64,000 nt of DNA from Coffea arabica (GCF_036785885.1 NC_092317.1:1180501-1244500); one strand, 5' to 3'. Positions 46,401-59,960 are shown, counted from the stretch's first letter. The notes: generated by a model from the letters alone, not told the origin. Numbers and translations are program-made.

Positions 46401-49192
46401 TCCAGCTAACTTAATCTATTTATCCTTACAAGTAAGACAGATAAGGGAAAAATCCTTTGCTTTTTTGCTATGTACAAAGACGATATCTTTTGGAAGGCAA
46501 ACTTTGTCACAAAGTTCTGATGGACTGCATCTTGTTTGCTGTATAATTAGGTGTTAGTTTTATATGTGATGTTGGTTGGCTTAGCCCTTCCGAGAAAGCA
46601 TTCTTAACCATATCATTCTTGTCTTTTTGGGGTTTCTGATTTTTCATTTCTTGGGGACCTGGAAGGGTGGGGGGAGGAGGGGTGGAAGAGAAGACTGAGA
46701 TTTCCTTTAACGCTGACTCACAAAATTGGAGACAGCTAAGCTTCTTATTTTAAGTATCATTCTAAGAGAATACTACTATTTTCTTTATCATCGCAGACAT
46801 CTATGAATTTGTTTCAAATGCATTCTCACATGTTTTTACTTCACTTGATTGCAACACATGATTTTAATAAATGCTTTTGTATTTGTATTAATGATCTTAA
46901 GAAACCTGTAATAACAGTGATGTGGCATATCTGAGCATTGGATGGTGCAATTTGTGTTTAGCACCTGCTGTTAGATAACCACAAATTTGATTTAGTCTTA
47001 CTAACATTAGTTGCACATGTACAGAACTTTGTGCATTTTGGGATGGATAGTGATTGCTTTATGGACATCATTAGATTTTCAGTCGGCTACTAGTTGTATA
47101 TCAATTTGAAGCTGCTTCTGCTAGTTGGTGACAACTGAGGACATCTTTTCCTTTTCTTTGCTGATTTTTAGATATCGTTGAAGGATTTGTGCCTCTACAT
47201 GACATTATCAGTGTTTTGTTAGGGTTTACAGAATGACTCGTATGAGTGCAATGGAGATTTTTATACATGCCAGACATTCCAATGACTTCATGTTCACATG
47301 CCAATAATTAATCCCATAAACATCTTTGCTTAGTTATTTGTGCGAATACAAATACAATGATGAGACTTACTCTTATTGTTGCCTAAAATGCAGGGCCATT
47401 GCACCAGGTGCTCTTGACAAGGATTTATTTCACATTCAGACCTTACAATACATAATGAAGATGACACGAACATGGGATTCAACAATGTCAATGATTCCAA
47501 AAGGTGGTGACACCATTTGGGGTGGCCTTGATTGGTCACCTGAAGAAGGCTACCGTCCCAGTAAGAGGAAAAAGCACAGATCCAACGCTGCTGACTGCTC
47601 AGCTGACAATGAGAATGTCAGCACAGAATCTAAGGCAAGAAATATCGTCAATTACGGAAGGATAATGTCATTCGGAAAAGATGTGGCAGAAGCACATTCT
47701 TCTGAGATCAAGAAGATTGACTTTAGGGTAATCTCTCTTGAGTCTCCATGATCTTTGTGAGGATTCCTGGTCACTTTGTTTCATGCAATTAAAGTTGATA
47801 TACAATTTTCTTTCTCCAGCCCTTAATATCAATATGCACTGCAAGTGGTAATTGAAACCTCGTCTTGTTCTGTACAGATTGTTGCAAGCTTTTCAAATTA
47901 GGCAAATACTTCTGTTCCATCTTAAATTATAGGAGTTAACGTGATTCTCATCCCAACTATATTAATATAAAAAAGAAAAATTACAACATCGTATGTAATT
48001 ACATCACTTGGAGATCTAGAGATGTGTGGTCTGTGAATCAACATTTCATCCAGATAATCAGAATATAATGAATGGAGTAATTTGTCTTTTCAAGCCACAG
48101 GTAATAATTAGTAAGATATTTTCATTTTTTGAACTTGTATCTGTTCGAATTCTGTTAGGTAGTGTGCTTACTTGGTTACTCTTGCCATAAAACTAGTCTA
48201 GCATTGAACTGCTCACATCGTTGTTTCCATGCAGGATGCAGTTAAAGGTAGCAATACTGCAAATAATACTTGTCGTGATGTCTGGACAGAGTATCATGAC
48301 ATGGGTTTGGTTGGCATCAAAGCTGTTGCAGAATACAAGGTTTATACAGCTGGAGAAGTTGTAGATTTGTTAAATTTTGTTGCCCCCAAAATGATGGCAC
48401 GTGGCAATGCGCACTTCTCCTATGGAATAGCTGATGACCTGGACGACCCTAAGTATGCACACTACAAATATTGGTCAAACCCATTGGAAACAAAGTAAGA
48501 ACACATAATATTTTCTACTCTTCAAACAAAGCATGTCTGCTCTTTCCTGAATGTAACTTGCTTCTGGTTTTATGCCACATATTCCTTAAGCAACTAGATT
48601 CAGGAAGTAGCGGAAACTTGTTCAAGAATATTGTTTTGCTATAGTTTTAGCGATTTCTCATTATCCTGGATTTTTGGCATTTTCTTTCTTTTTTGTGTCA
48701 TCCAGGTTGCCAAACGCTCCTGAAATGGAGATCTACTCAATGTATGGAGTCGGTATCCCAACTGAGAGAGCATACGTTTATAGGCAGTCCCCTTCCTCAG
48801 AATGCTATATTCCCTTCCAGATTGATACGTCGGCAGATGAAGATGACAAAGATAAGTGTTTGAAAGATGGTGTTTTTACTGTGGATGGGGATGAGACAGT
48901 GCCTGCTTTAAGTGCAGGTTACATGTGTGCAAAAGGGTGGCGGGGGAAAACTAGATTCAATCCTTCAGGAATCAAAACTTATGTAAGGGAGTATGATCAT
49001 GCTCCACCGTCTAATCTTCTTCTGGAGGGTCGTGGCACCGAGAGCGGTGCGCATGTTGACATAATGGGTAATTTTGCTCTTATCGAGGACATTATCAGGG
49101 TTGCTGCCGGGGCTACCGGCGAAGAGTTGGGAGGTGATCAGGTGTACTCAGACATCTTCAAGTGGTCTGAGAAAATTAAACTACCTCTATAA
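43486..49192 (+). CDS. PDAT1: Phospholipid:diacylglycerol acyltransferase, six exons
   Basis: Exons: 43486-43937, 45705-45927, 46036-46319, 47394-47727, 48235-48494, 48706-49192. They total 2040 nt, giving 679 residues, with every junction GT-AG and in phase. The cytosolic head is basic and acidic, with one membrane segment at about residues 57-76. The lumenal LCAT-like lipase fold follows (HPVVFVPGIVTGGLELWEG near 115). The predicted triad is Ser256 in PHSMGALYF, Asp580 in GDETVPALSAG, and His634 in SGAHVDIMG. The substrate-lid region (HMSLNNETGLDPPG) is present. The enzyme moves an acyl chain from a phospholipid such as phosphatidylcholine to diacylglycerol, making triacylglycerol and lysophospholipid in the ER. 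Length matches Arabidopsis PDAT1 (671). Introns 1 and 3 are long (1.77 and 1.07 kb). Confidence 0.94.
45040..45470. repeat. Probable retroelement remnant in PDAT intron 1
   Basis: A stretch clearly richer in G and C than the rest of the intron, with GACGGGGCTATCCCCCC, GGCTCGAGCGC and GCCAAGCACGTGC blocks. It encodes no domain. Composition and sharp borders suggest a piece of an LTR retrotransposon (LTR or flanking UTR), but neither a target duplication nor TG..CA ends could be fixed. Confidence 0.3.
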
Positions 49193-50639
49193 GATGACAT
49201 ATATATGAATGCAGGCGAAGACGAATTTAAATGCCCTTAGCATCTGTGGTTGTGATTTTACACTGGAATTCATGCAGCGGTCTTTCTGAGATCAGGCTGC
49301 TCCGTGGCGGCATTCAGATTATCAAGTCTGAATTGGCAAGTCTCTTGCTATAGTCCAGAACTTAGATTCACGCAAGTGTTTAGACTTCGCTTGGACAGGC
49401 ACCAAGGCTTGGATGTGAAGATTCAATGTGTGATGCGTGATTAAATTGTGGGGTTTATGAATAATTTGATTGGTTTGCATGAAGAATTCAAGGGAAAGAA
49501 AGGCTTAAGGGGGAATATCAAAAGGTTTGTAACTTCCAATTGTTTTTAAGAGTTACAGACTTGTGCAAGTGGGTAACTTTTTCTTAGCCATTTTCAGTAT
49601 ATTATACTTTGTAATATTCTGAAGTAATTATTACAGTGTCTAAATTATGAAATTTTACAGTTTTTGTGGTAATCCAAATTTCTTCCAATTTGTATGCCCA
49701 AGGTACTTTTTCATTCACAGCTTCACACAAATATTCAAAATGTTATGCAACATTTATTTATTATGGTCCTTCTTAATCTTGAGTCGTTTGAAAAAATTAG
49801 TTTCAGTATTTACTTAAGTGTGTACATATTCAAAATATTAGCATTTAGCATGCCTTTTGCAAAAAAATTTCCCTATCAAGTATAATAGTTAGGTAATAAA
49901 ATTTAGCGATTGGACAGAAAGAACGGTTTAAAAGTCTTTTAGAGCACGGCACCAGTTAAATTCAACTTGTGCTTTGAAAATTAGTACCTCATTGGTATGG
50001 AGCAAATAAGCTGAAAAAATCCCACTGTTGGGTAAGAAAATGTAAATTTGAAAACTTAGAGAATGATTCACGTAATTTTCATAAACTCAAGGGAGGCATG
50101 TGAAATTATCCTGAGATAAAACAAAATTCGACCATTTTTAAGAATTATTTTCTCGAGAGCAGAATAGCAGCAACCCACACCAAGCAATAAATAAGTAAAT
50201 AACAGATGCATGTTTGCAAATTCAATTGAACCAATCTTAGGTTTAAAATTTTTTTTTTTTTTTTTGGCTTCTCGACTTTTTAAAGTCCACCTTTCTTTGT
50301 TTAATAAATAAATACATAAATACATAAATTTAAGTGAACCCATTTGGATCGCAATGATCTTCTCAATTCGACGACTAAGCAGAATGCCGCATCATTTGGC
50401 TGGGGGTGGGGTGGTAAAGAAAGGAGGGAATTGTGAGCGGAAAATCTTACAAAAGAAAATTGTTTTTTTTTTTTTTTTTTTTTGGGTTTCGGGTCCTTAG
50501 TTTAGGATGTACCGTGTACGTAGCTTCTTTTGGGTCCGAACCCGAAACTCAAATTGAATTCAATTGAATCCAGCCTGACAAACCCATTTCATTCCATTTT
50601 CGATTACCAGAATTTGGAGTTGGGAATTATATTTTATCA
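49193..50639. other. PDAT 3' region and promoter of CID4
   Basis: The left part is the PDAT 3' untranslated region (likely to about 49650). The rest is A/T-rich with T homopolymers at 50249-50265 and 50463-50483. No gene seen. Confidence 0.45.
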
Positions 50640-52094
50640 TTATTATTAGCACATAATAGTAATTGAAGAGGAGAGTGGCGTCTTCGTTATTGCGGGTCGC
50701 CTTGTCTCTGATCAAACCCTTCTCCACCTCTTCGACTGCTCTTCTACTTCTTCTTCTTCTTATTGTTTATTATAATCCCAATCGACCAGATCGGACCTTT
50801 TTCCTGTTTCCTCCGCCGAGTAAGCATCCTTGTCTCCCTCTCTCTGTCTACACGCACCCGCAAACACATGCACAAAAAGTGTAAAGCTGCTCCGTAGATC
50901 ATAGGGTTTTAGGGCATTTATTAGTAACCAGAATTCTCCCTAGGGTTTTGAAATTCTTGCTGCAGTAGCAATTTTTTTTTTAATTTTCTCGTACCACTAT
51001 GTATTTAATGTTGTGAATTCATGATTGCCTGATGTTGTTTCATGTTTAGATACTTCTTCATAACATGTCTGGTGCTTTTCTTAATTTTGCGGCGATGAAG
51101 TTACATCCTATGCTTAGATTTTTTTTGGTTTTTAGTCTTGATTTTTTGTGGCATTGCTCTGTCCTTTAGATAACTGAAAGTTGTTATCTGGTATGGAGTC
51201 TTTTTTTTTTTTGTTGTGGGGATTGATACAACTTGTGGGAGCTTGTCAGGAAGTTTGATAATGGAAAGAAGCGATCGTGATTTGGAATAGCCAGAGAAAA
51301 AATGTACAGCGGTTTGAGAGGTTTGAGTGATTAGAGTTGGTCTTTTTACTTGGTTGTTTGTAATTGCCTGTTTTAATGAGCATTTCCTTTCAAAAGAAGT
51401 TGGTGGGGGCACGAGGGGGCACATTTTGTTATACTGCTGTTGTTATGTTGGACCTGTGCAATTGGGCGTAAAGTGGTTTTTGGCTATTGTGATGTCTAGA
51501 CTGCAACTGATATACTCGTCCTATACGTACGTGTATTATGTTTATGCTTGAGCCTTAGAGAACTTAGTCCTTGTGCCTTAAAGAGCCTAACCTTTTGTTC
51601 ATAAATCAGCATCATAGACATGGATGTATTCAAGATTGAAAGGGGTAGCAGTATTTCTTGCAATAGTTGCATCATAAGGTTGAACTAATAGGAAATGAGC
51701 TTACTAAGTGGATAACAATGTATGACGGTGCTATGCTTGCTTATGATGATCCCTTTTTCAACCTTGCCTGGAAGCATGGAGAAAATGATTGCTTAATTGA
51801 TGTCATGTCTAAAAGCTGCTAAGTAACTACTGTCAAACGGAAATGTGAGCCAGGCGGAATATTGTTCGAGTTCAGTATACTGGTCTGATAAATATCCTTT
51901 TTGGCTTCCCACCACCTTGCAAACTTACTACACGAGGAATTGTATAATTTGTCCTTAAGATTAGCTAAAGTGACCTTCTTTTTACAATAAGAAGTCGTCT
52001 ATTCATGATATTTTTCTAATTTTCAGCACAATCACTGAATCTAAGTTAAGGGCCTACTGATCATCCTGCACTCGTTAGAGGACATATCTTCAGA
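50640..52094 (+). other. CID4 5' leader with a 1.2-kb intron (inferred)
   Basis: A CT-rich first exon without ATG ends at a good donor (CCGA|GTAAGC, 50819/50820). A good acceptor (AATTTTCAG) ends at 52026. The remaining leader 52027-52094 has no ATG before the start codon. Leader introns are common in this family. The transcription start is not fixed. Confidence 0.5.
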
Positions 52095-55000
52095 ATGAGT
52101 TTGCAGCAAGCTGTTCAGCCTCGGTCTGCTGCTAATGGTTTTGGCCGTCGTAGAACTGAGAAAGATGGTGGCCCTAGATTAGATAGTAAGTTGCAGACTG
52201 TGAAAGCAAATCCAAGTCGCTCAAGTAGTGTAGGTGAGAATGCTAATTTAAATTTGTGTAGATATGCTTTTTCTCCTTTTTTAGCTGTTAGCTTCAGTTG
52301 TTTCAGGCAAAGAGGGAGGATATGCAAGCCCTTCACGGGAACGTCTAGTTTATTTGACTACTTGTCTTGTTGGGCATCAAGTAGAAGTCCAGGTGGTGGA
52401 TGGCTCAGCTTTTTCTGGAATACTTCATGCGACGAATGCTGAGAAAGATTTCGGTACACTCCCAGAATTATTAAATTGCTTTTTAGAGTTCCACTTTTTG
52501 GTTTTATAGTGCTTACTTGATTATGCTGCTTGCTCCATCTTGCATAGGGATTGTTCTGAAAATGGCTCGTTTAGTTAGAGATGGCTCAAGAGGACAAAAG
52601 AACATGACAGATTCTATTAACAAGCCACCTTCAAAGACTTTGATCATACCTGCCAAAGAGCTTGTGCAAGTTATAGCAAAGGTTTTCTTCATTTATTTGC
52701 TCTTTTGTTTTCGATAACTACTGTGTCATCTTCCTGGGTGATAACTCTTTCATTAATTAGAAATAGCAGCAAGTATAAAAATATAATGCGCTTTCCAGTT
52801 GTTCTGGATTTCTGGGTGACAACTGACTTGTTGGCTTTATCCCTGCGTGGTTGATATCTCTCGTCCCAGCTCCTACGATGTACTGACCTTCACCGGTCTT
52901 GTTGGTAACAGGGTGTCCCTGTGACTAGGGATGGATTGGGAAATGAGCTCCAACGTGAAAAGCATCAGGAGATTCTGATAGATTCGTTCATATCACAATC
53001 ACGGCGTGCTGAAAATGATAGGGAGTTGGAACGCTGGGTCCCTGAAGATGATGATCCTGTCTGTCCAGAATTGGAGAACATATTTGATGGTCACTGGGAT
53101 AGGTTGTTGAATGACTTAATTCTTTGTTTTCCTATAGTTTCTAACTATCCTCCCCTTTCCCAAAACGGAAAAAAGTTTTGTCATCTATCATGGTTTGCAT
53201 TGAATCCAACATCAGTTGGATGAAATCACGCAGTTAGAATGATTAATTTTGGGCGGTTGGAATGGGACTAGGATAAGCTAATAGTAAAGGTTTTCACTTT
53301 TGCTTCATAGTGAATTGTACAAAGGTGCCCATTTATATCTTCTGTTTGGATGACTGCGACATTGTTATTGATTAAGTTATGTTTGATGAATTGTTACAGT
53401 TTGTTTGAAATATGCTTTTTATTTTTAAAACGGAATAGTTGACTACAAGACATTCTGACATCCATTTTCAACTTCTTTCCTTCTACATAGCCTGATCCAA
53501 CTCCAAGTTTGTTGCGACATTGTTATTGATTAAGTTATGTTTGATGAATTGTTACAGTTTGTTTGAAATATGCTTTTTATTTTTAAAATGGAATAGTTGA
53601 CTACAAGACATTCTGACATCCATTTTCAACTTCTTTCCTTCTACATAGCCTGATCCAACTCCAAGTTTGTTCTTTTTAGGGGCTGGGATCAATTTCAAGC
53701 AAATGAAACTTTATTTGGAGTGAAAAGCACTTTCAATGAGGAACTTTACACAACAAAACTTGAAAAGGGTCCACAGATGAAAGACTTAGAAAGGGAAGCT
53801 TTAAGAATAGCTAGAGAAATAGAGGGAGAAGACACCCATGATCTCCATTTAGCTGAGGTGGGAATATTCTTTCTTGATATTTTGTCTTTTCTTTCTGACT
53901 AGTCCATTTCTTGCTCTCTTCCATCTAAAACATGTTTTCCTAATAGGAAAGAGGATTACAACTGCATGAAAAATTTGAAGTTGACGAAGAAACCAAATTC
54001 TCGTCAGTTTTTAGAGTGGTTGACGACAGTGGATGTGATGACATTTTGTTGGATACTCACAATAATGAAACATTTGGAGGTGGCTATGTTTCTGGAATTG
54101 GGAAGTCATTTGTTGACTTGGCTAGTGTAAATTCTAGTAATGGAGCTCAACTGTCCACAAGATCTTCACCTTTGGTAGGTGTCCAGTTGTTAACATTTCT
54201 CTCTTATTTGGAGCCTCTCTTACACTTGCTTCATATTTGGAGGCTATCTTCACCTTTGTTTTACTTTTTGGAATCTTTTTTTTTTTTAATAAAACTTCAG
54301 GAGTTTTGTGCATTAACGGATAGCTGTGGCCTTGATTGTTGAAACATTCTTTAAATATCTTGGAGGTGCATTGTAATGCATAGTTTGGGATGCGCTGTGA
54401 AATTATATTAGTAAATTGGAAAGCTAATTTGTTGTCCTATTATTGCCTTTTAGTACCTACTTTTTTTTCCTTGTTTTTGTTTTCAAACCTGTACTCAAAA
54501 ATATGCGTTTGGATGGTGTGGTTTTTGGGAGTTTGTCTTACTGTAGTTTACTGTAGAATTTTTACAAAAACTTGTGTGTATTTGTTGGGGAGTGGTTGAA
54601 AAACTTTCCTATTTTTCTTTTACTTCTCTTTTTTTCTTTTTCTTTTTTTGTTCTTTCTTTCCTCTCCTGCCCCTCCCTGCCACCCGCCTTTCCTCTCTCC
54701 GATCGTCCCCCGCCCCTCCTTTCTCTTTCCCTCTGTCTCCTTATCCCTGTTTCCCTCCCTCCCTCCCTTCCTTCCTCCACGTCCTCCTTCACCTGCCACC
54801 CCCTCTCCCTTCACTCTGCCCCCCTCTGTGCTGGTTGCGTGACCAGAGCAAAAAGAGGGGGAGGCGGCAGTGGATGTGGTAGCAGGCTGTGGTGGGCTGA
54901 GGTGGGGGTGGCAGCAGTGGAAGTGAAAATGGTTAGGGAGGGTGTGGTAGAAGAGGGAAATGGGTGTGTTTTTTGGGTATTTTGGGGTGTGTTTTATTAA

Positions 55001-58000
55001 ACTTAGGGTGTTTTTACAAGTTGCTGTAGCTAAAGTTGGAAAAAAAATTGTCTTTGGATTAGCTGTTTTTGGGGGTGTTTTTGAAAAATTTTACTGTAGC
55101 AAAGTTTTTAGAGTATATTTTGGAATATTTAAGAGTAGTAGAGTTTTTAAAATATATTTTGGAATATTTTTTAAATATTGAAAAAAATTTAGATTGCTTT
55201 TTAGAGTACCTTTTAGAGTACTTTTGAAAAACTAGTTTTTGAAAAAATGAAGGATCCAAACAGTGATATTTTTCTGGTTTGTTTTGTCGACTCTCCAGGA
55301 GGAAGCACACTCAGCTCAGTCAAGTACCAGTAGGGAAGTACATCAATCTGGTTCGGATGATCATTTTAGACAGTTATCAGCTGGACATTTGTCTAAAGAT
55401 TCTTTAAATGTCGGAGATAGCAGGTCTCTGTCATGTCTGATGCCTAACCATTTAGTGTTATACTGTGGTTGATATAGTTACAGACTTTTCTAAATAATAT
55501 GAAGTTTGAATTGAGAATACTTTATTTCAGGGCTTACGAGAACCAGTTTGCTGACCATGATGCAGGAAATGAAATGGTAAATGTTTACTCTCAAATGCTT
55601 AGGAAATCAATGTTCACCATTGCTTCATGTAATATCCTTATGATGTTGCTGCAGAATACTTGTTTACAAACACAATCCTGTCTACTTACATGCAGGTGTC
55701 TGAGGAGGCTCAAAGTTCAAAACCTGAGGGTGAGTGGACCTTTGTTTCTCCAAAATTATCTGGGGATGGTAAAGCTTTGTAGTCCAGATATATAATTTCC
55801 TGGAATTTGATTGCTGTTTAGGAGAAAGGTTCTAGCAGCTAGTTTTACATTTATTTCTCAACTTTTATTTCATTATCATGTTCACTTGGATGCAAAATTC
55901 TTCTTGCATCAGGAGTGTTACTATATGGAGCATCTTACAAGAGGTAAATAGGGTAGGTAAATCCTGCTGAATTTAAATAAAAGAGGAACAAGAAGGAAAA
56001 TTTTATGCTCTGTTGTTTCTTCCGGTGTTGTACAGTCTAGAAAAACCAATCTAGTCTATGCAGCATGGGGTTTTTACCTTGGTGTTACTTGTAGGTTTAC
56101 TACTTAGTCTGCGAGCTGGCATAAGTCATTGTAGAGGTTTGTAGGCAGCACGGATATGGATGCTGCTTTTGGGAAACCATTTTTGGTAGGTTTTCCTGTT
56201 GAAGGCTTGATGCTAGAACTAGAAGGAAGAAAAAGAAGTCTGAACTGGTAAATGATTTGCAGTAGTAGTTTTAGACCTAGTTTGTGAGTTTAATAGAGGA
56301 AACAAAAGAAAAGAAAAGAAAACTTAAATTAGGAAAGAAGATAAGGGAAGGGAAAGGGTCATGTTTGGGAGTTGTAGAAGAGAAAATATCATTATTGTGT
56401 TGGACTTTGCCCATTCACCATCAAACTTCAAAGTTTTTGGTGTTTTTGATGGTGTATGTTATACAGCAAAACCTTTTAATGAAGCAAACCAATTTTGTCC
56501 TACTTATCTCCACTTCTGGAGAGAGTTTCCTACGTTTTCTTCACCCCATTTCTCTCCACATTCTCTTTTTTTTCTCTCCACTTGAAACTCTGAAACAAGA
56601 GAAAGCCTCAAATTTCCTGTATCTCATAAATTATGTTCAACCTTGAGAACATAAAATTACAGATGGATCACAATTTTCATGAAGGGGTAGTATGAGTTTT
56701 TCCAGAATTTAAGCAGGAGCAAGTGTAGTGTTGTTTTTGTTATCTTGGAAGTCCTTTCCTAGGGCTTTTTGGTGTTGTGGTATTTTAACACATTGACCTT
56801 GTTTCCCAGTTCACTCTTTGGTCTACATTGGCAAAATTGCATGCTGCAGCTTTAACGTTGAAACTGGATACTTCTGAACGTCACATATTTTTTCATTTTT
56901 TTAATCATCAGACTGCCTTACCCTAGTAGCTTTTTGCAATGGAGATTGGTTTTATCTGTGTTGGGAGTTTGTTAACATATGATTGAAATGTTGCACTATA
57001 TCATGTGTGGACATCTAGCGAGGAATAATAAAATCTAATTTTTGAATGCTTTTGACAGACAATACCATACATCCCTTGTTCTTCCATGAACAGTAGAAAG
57101 GTCCATATGTTGTGGCTGCTCTAAACTTATCTTGATCATTTGATGTGATTCCTGAACTTGGTGACTAAACTTATCTTCATCATTCCCCTGTGAAGTGTAT
57201 GGCTAGTTGGAATAGGATCTTGCCTGTTCCCAAACTCCGGAAGATGATCTCTCCATCTTTTTTTTTTTAATTTTCCCCACTTTTTTGTTAGAGAGAAGGG
57301 GAAGTTTAATGGGTTGCTGTAACCTACTAAAAGGCAAAACCTCCTTTTCTTCAGGGTAGACTTTTTTGAAAGTTCATTTCCTTGGAAGCCATGTCTTCGA
57401 ATGCTTCTTTTGTCCTTTTTGTGTGTGTGTGTGTGTGTTTGAACATCTAGGAGATTTGTTGTTTTGCAGACTCACGGTCATCACAAAGGTCAAAATTAGA
57501 AAGCAGTGACAAAGGTGGCTTATCTGCAAATGCCACTGCATATGCTCCATCACGTGTATCATCTAAAAATCAGGAAAAGGCAAGTTCTAATGAACTCTCA
57601 GATGTTATCAGTTCTTCGATGGCACATGGCATGGTACAATCTGTCAGCTCTCGGGTACGTCCTAGCAGTTCTGCCTCATCCAGTTCAGACTTTGGAGGTG
57701 GTGCGTCTGCTTCTGGTGGTCCTGGATTATCTCCCAGCTCATCAATGGGTTCACTGTCCTCTGAAAAATCAACACTGAACCCACATGCTAAGGTAGTAAT
57801 GCTCTATCTTTCTAATTTTCCCTGATATTTTTGCAGCACATATTGTTTCTGTCTTTCTGTTTCCTCTCTTTGTTAGTATATTTTAACTTTGTTCCTTAAA
57901 TCCATTTCTTATCTCAGGAATTCAAACTAAATCCGAATGCAAAGAGTTTCATACCTTCTCAGACGCCATTGAGACCTCCATCTCCGGTATCTGATGGTTC

Positions 58001-59045
58001 ATTTTATTATCCAACTAGTATGGCTGCTATACCGAACATGCATGGCATGCCTGTTGGCATAGGGGTCAGTGTCTTGTCTTTCTTGATATGAATTATGATT
58101 TTTGTACTTGACTTAGTAGCATTTTTTTCGTTAAGATATCCTTAAGACGCTTACCTTATGCCATTTTCAGTGATTTCTCCATTTATTACTACTTTATGGC
58201 ATGGCCTCAGACTCATAAGCCTGGTTTATTGCATTGGTTCTTTTGTTTTATGTGCATAGGTGTTCTGAATTTTGCTCCTTGTGTTTTATCCTCAGACTAG
58301 TTTTTGATTGGGTTGAGAAATGATAGTCATGTTTTTTATCCTTGGAAATTTCACAATCTTGCAGATTGGCCCCACATTTACTTCACACCAGCCTGTTATG
58401 TTCAATCCACAGGCTGCTCCAACACCGCAACCGTATTTTCATCCAGGTGGACCTCAGGTGCAGTTTTGTGGTGATATTCCAATATATAATGTACTTTCAC
58501 TGTTTAATGGTTAGTAAAATGATTTTTGTATTGTCTATTATCCTTGCAGTACGGACGACAAATGATGATTAGTCATCCTCAGCAAGTCGTGTACATGCCA
58601 ACAACTTATAACCCTGTATGAATGTTCTCAATTTATCTGTTCTTTAGAAGAATCAATTCTTCAATAACAATAGTTTATTATTTGCTATAGTAGGAGAGGT
58701 ATTGTCTTTGGTGTGTGCTGTTTACTACTCTGCTTATTGAGCGCTTGATCTAGTGTCAAATTTGTGTCACAAGACCCCTTGGTTCATGACGTCCTCATCA
58801 TGTTTTTGCTGCGGTTAGCGAGGTGCAAAGTTTGTGCAATAACCCAGAGTCATATTTTACTGTTGCAATACAGTATCAGATTGGTGTTTTGGATATTTGA
58901 TCACTTTTTCTGTTTTTGACTTTTGGATATTTGATGATATTCTTCTCTGTATTTTTTGAATTTTGGATAGACAAGATCAAGCAACTCATGTTACTTAATG
59001 GTCTGCATTTGACAGGAAATGCCGTACAAAGGAAGAGAGTTTTAG
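52095..59045 (+). CDS. CID4: Ataxin-2-like PABP-interacting protein (CID4-like), 14 coding exons
   Basis: Exons: 52095-52233, 52307-52453, 52548-52681, 52912-53102, 53680-53857, 53947-54174, 55299-55423, 55531-55576, 55696-55729, 57470-57792, 57918-58064, 58365-58457, 58550-58615, 59016-59045. Sum 1881 nt, giving 626 residues, in phase throughout. An ataxin-2 Lsm domain spans about residues 50-115 (RERLVYLTTCLVGHQVEVQV, GILHATNAEKDFGIVLK), and LsmAD about 205-260 (GWDQFQANETLFGVKSTFNEE). A Ser-rich linker follows. A PAM2 motif at about 516-530 (EFKLNPNAKSFIP) binds the MLLE domain of poly(A)-binding protein. The short last exon gives EMPYKGREF. Relatives act in mRNA handling and stress granules. 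The tiny exons of 46 and 34 nt and the last exon rest on phase and family match. Confidence 0.9.
53355..53670. repeat. 158-bp tandem duplication in a CID4 intron
   Basis: The unit starting TGCGACATTGTTATTG occurs at 53355-53512 and again at 53513-53670 with about one base difference. The second copy ends only 9 bp before the acceptor of the next exon, so it may affect branch-point choice. Confidence 0.85.
54507..55261. mobile_element. MITE-like element in a CID4 intron
   Basis: The ends are GTTTGGAT (54507) and ATCCAAAC (55261). The left arm (GGGAGTTTGTCTTACTGTAG, TACTGTAGAA) matches the arms of the 25724-28256 family. A C/T-rich tract (54655-54830) follows, then a right part (55055-55261) related to 16093-16323. 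It lies within the intron between exons ending 54174 and starting 55299. It may be a chimera of two elements. No target duplication seen. Confidence 0.5.
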
Positions 59046-59095
59046 CTTTTTGGTTGAAAATTTGTTTGAAGTTGTTCATCCATCTGATGATAGGG

Positions 59096-59101
59096 AATAA
59101 A
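59096..59101 (+). terminator. Candidate poly(A) signal of CID4
   Basis: AATAAA 51 nt after the CID4 stop codon. This is the consensus near-upstream element; use is not proven, and a more distal signal is possible. Confidence 0.35.
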
Positions 59102-59960
59102 TTTCTGACACCAGTCTGCTTGGAACTAAACTTTTTTGGAAAATGAGCCCGGCAGCTGACAAAAAGATCCAGTAGCCTATAAAAGCACATTACTGAGCAA
59201 GGAAATAGTAATCATCTATCGTTTCCGGGGAAAAAAAAAAAAAAAAAGAGAGCAAGGAAATAGTAGTATTAGTTACGAGGATTTAATGCAGTCTTGTATG
59301 ACTTGTCCTTTTACAGTGTCTGAAAGTCGTGTTCTTTGACCCTTTGTTTTCCTCTGTTTTGGCTAGGTGCTTTTTCTGACAAATTTTACTGTCTTCTTTG
59401 TTTCTTGGCTGAGACTTTGGCATTGTATTACTATTACGTTCTCATTTTTTTTCTCCCGCCTTTCAATCTATACAATGTCATGACTGTGGTAGATAGGGAA
59501 TTGATGATCGTGGAAGCATTTTTTCTGTTGCTCGGTGGGGAATTTTGCTTGTTGATTGATTGCCAATACAACAGTTGAGGGTAAAGTGTAGTCCAGTGAT
59601 AGTTGCTCGTTCTAAAACTAGAATTTGATTCTGTTCATATTTTTCTTTCAGCCTTCCCCTTTGAAAAAAAAAAAAAAAGAATAAAAAGGGACTGTAACAG
59701 AGCACGCTAGACACAGGCAGCCTGCTTTTACATCACTAACTCTTGAAATTAAACTTCGTAAATGTATGACACAAGAATATGAATGATCTGAGAATAAACT
59801 GAGTTTGTTCTAACTCTTCTTCCCGTGCAACTAAAGGTTGTGTGTGCGTTCTAAAGATTCTCAACCAATATTATTGGTGGATCTCTTTTCTTTTTTTTTA
59901 ATAGGTATAAGAACCTAATTAGATCAAAGAGGTGCTTTGAGCCTTTTGCATCTCATTTGA

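Noticed and set aside
54562-55000. Overlapping proline/serine-rich and arginine-rich open frames
   Set aside because: Same reason: a polypyrimidine tract inside an intronic transposon of CID4.
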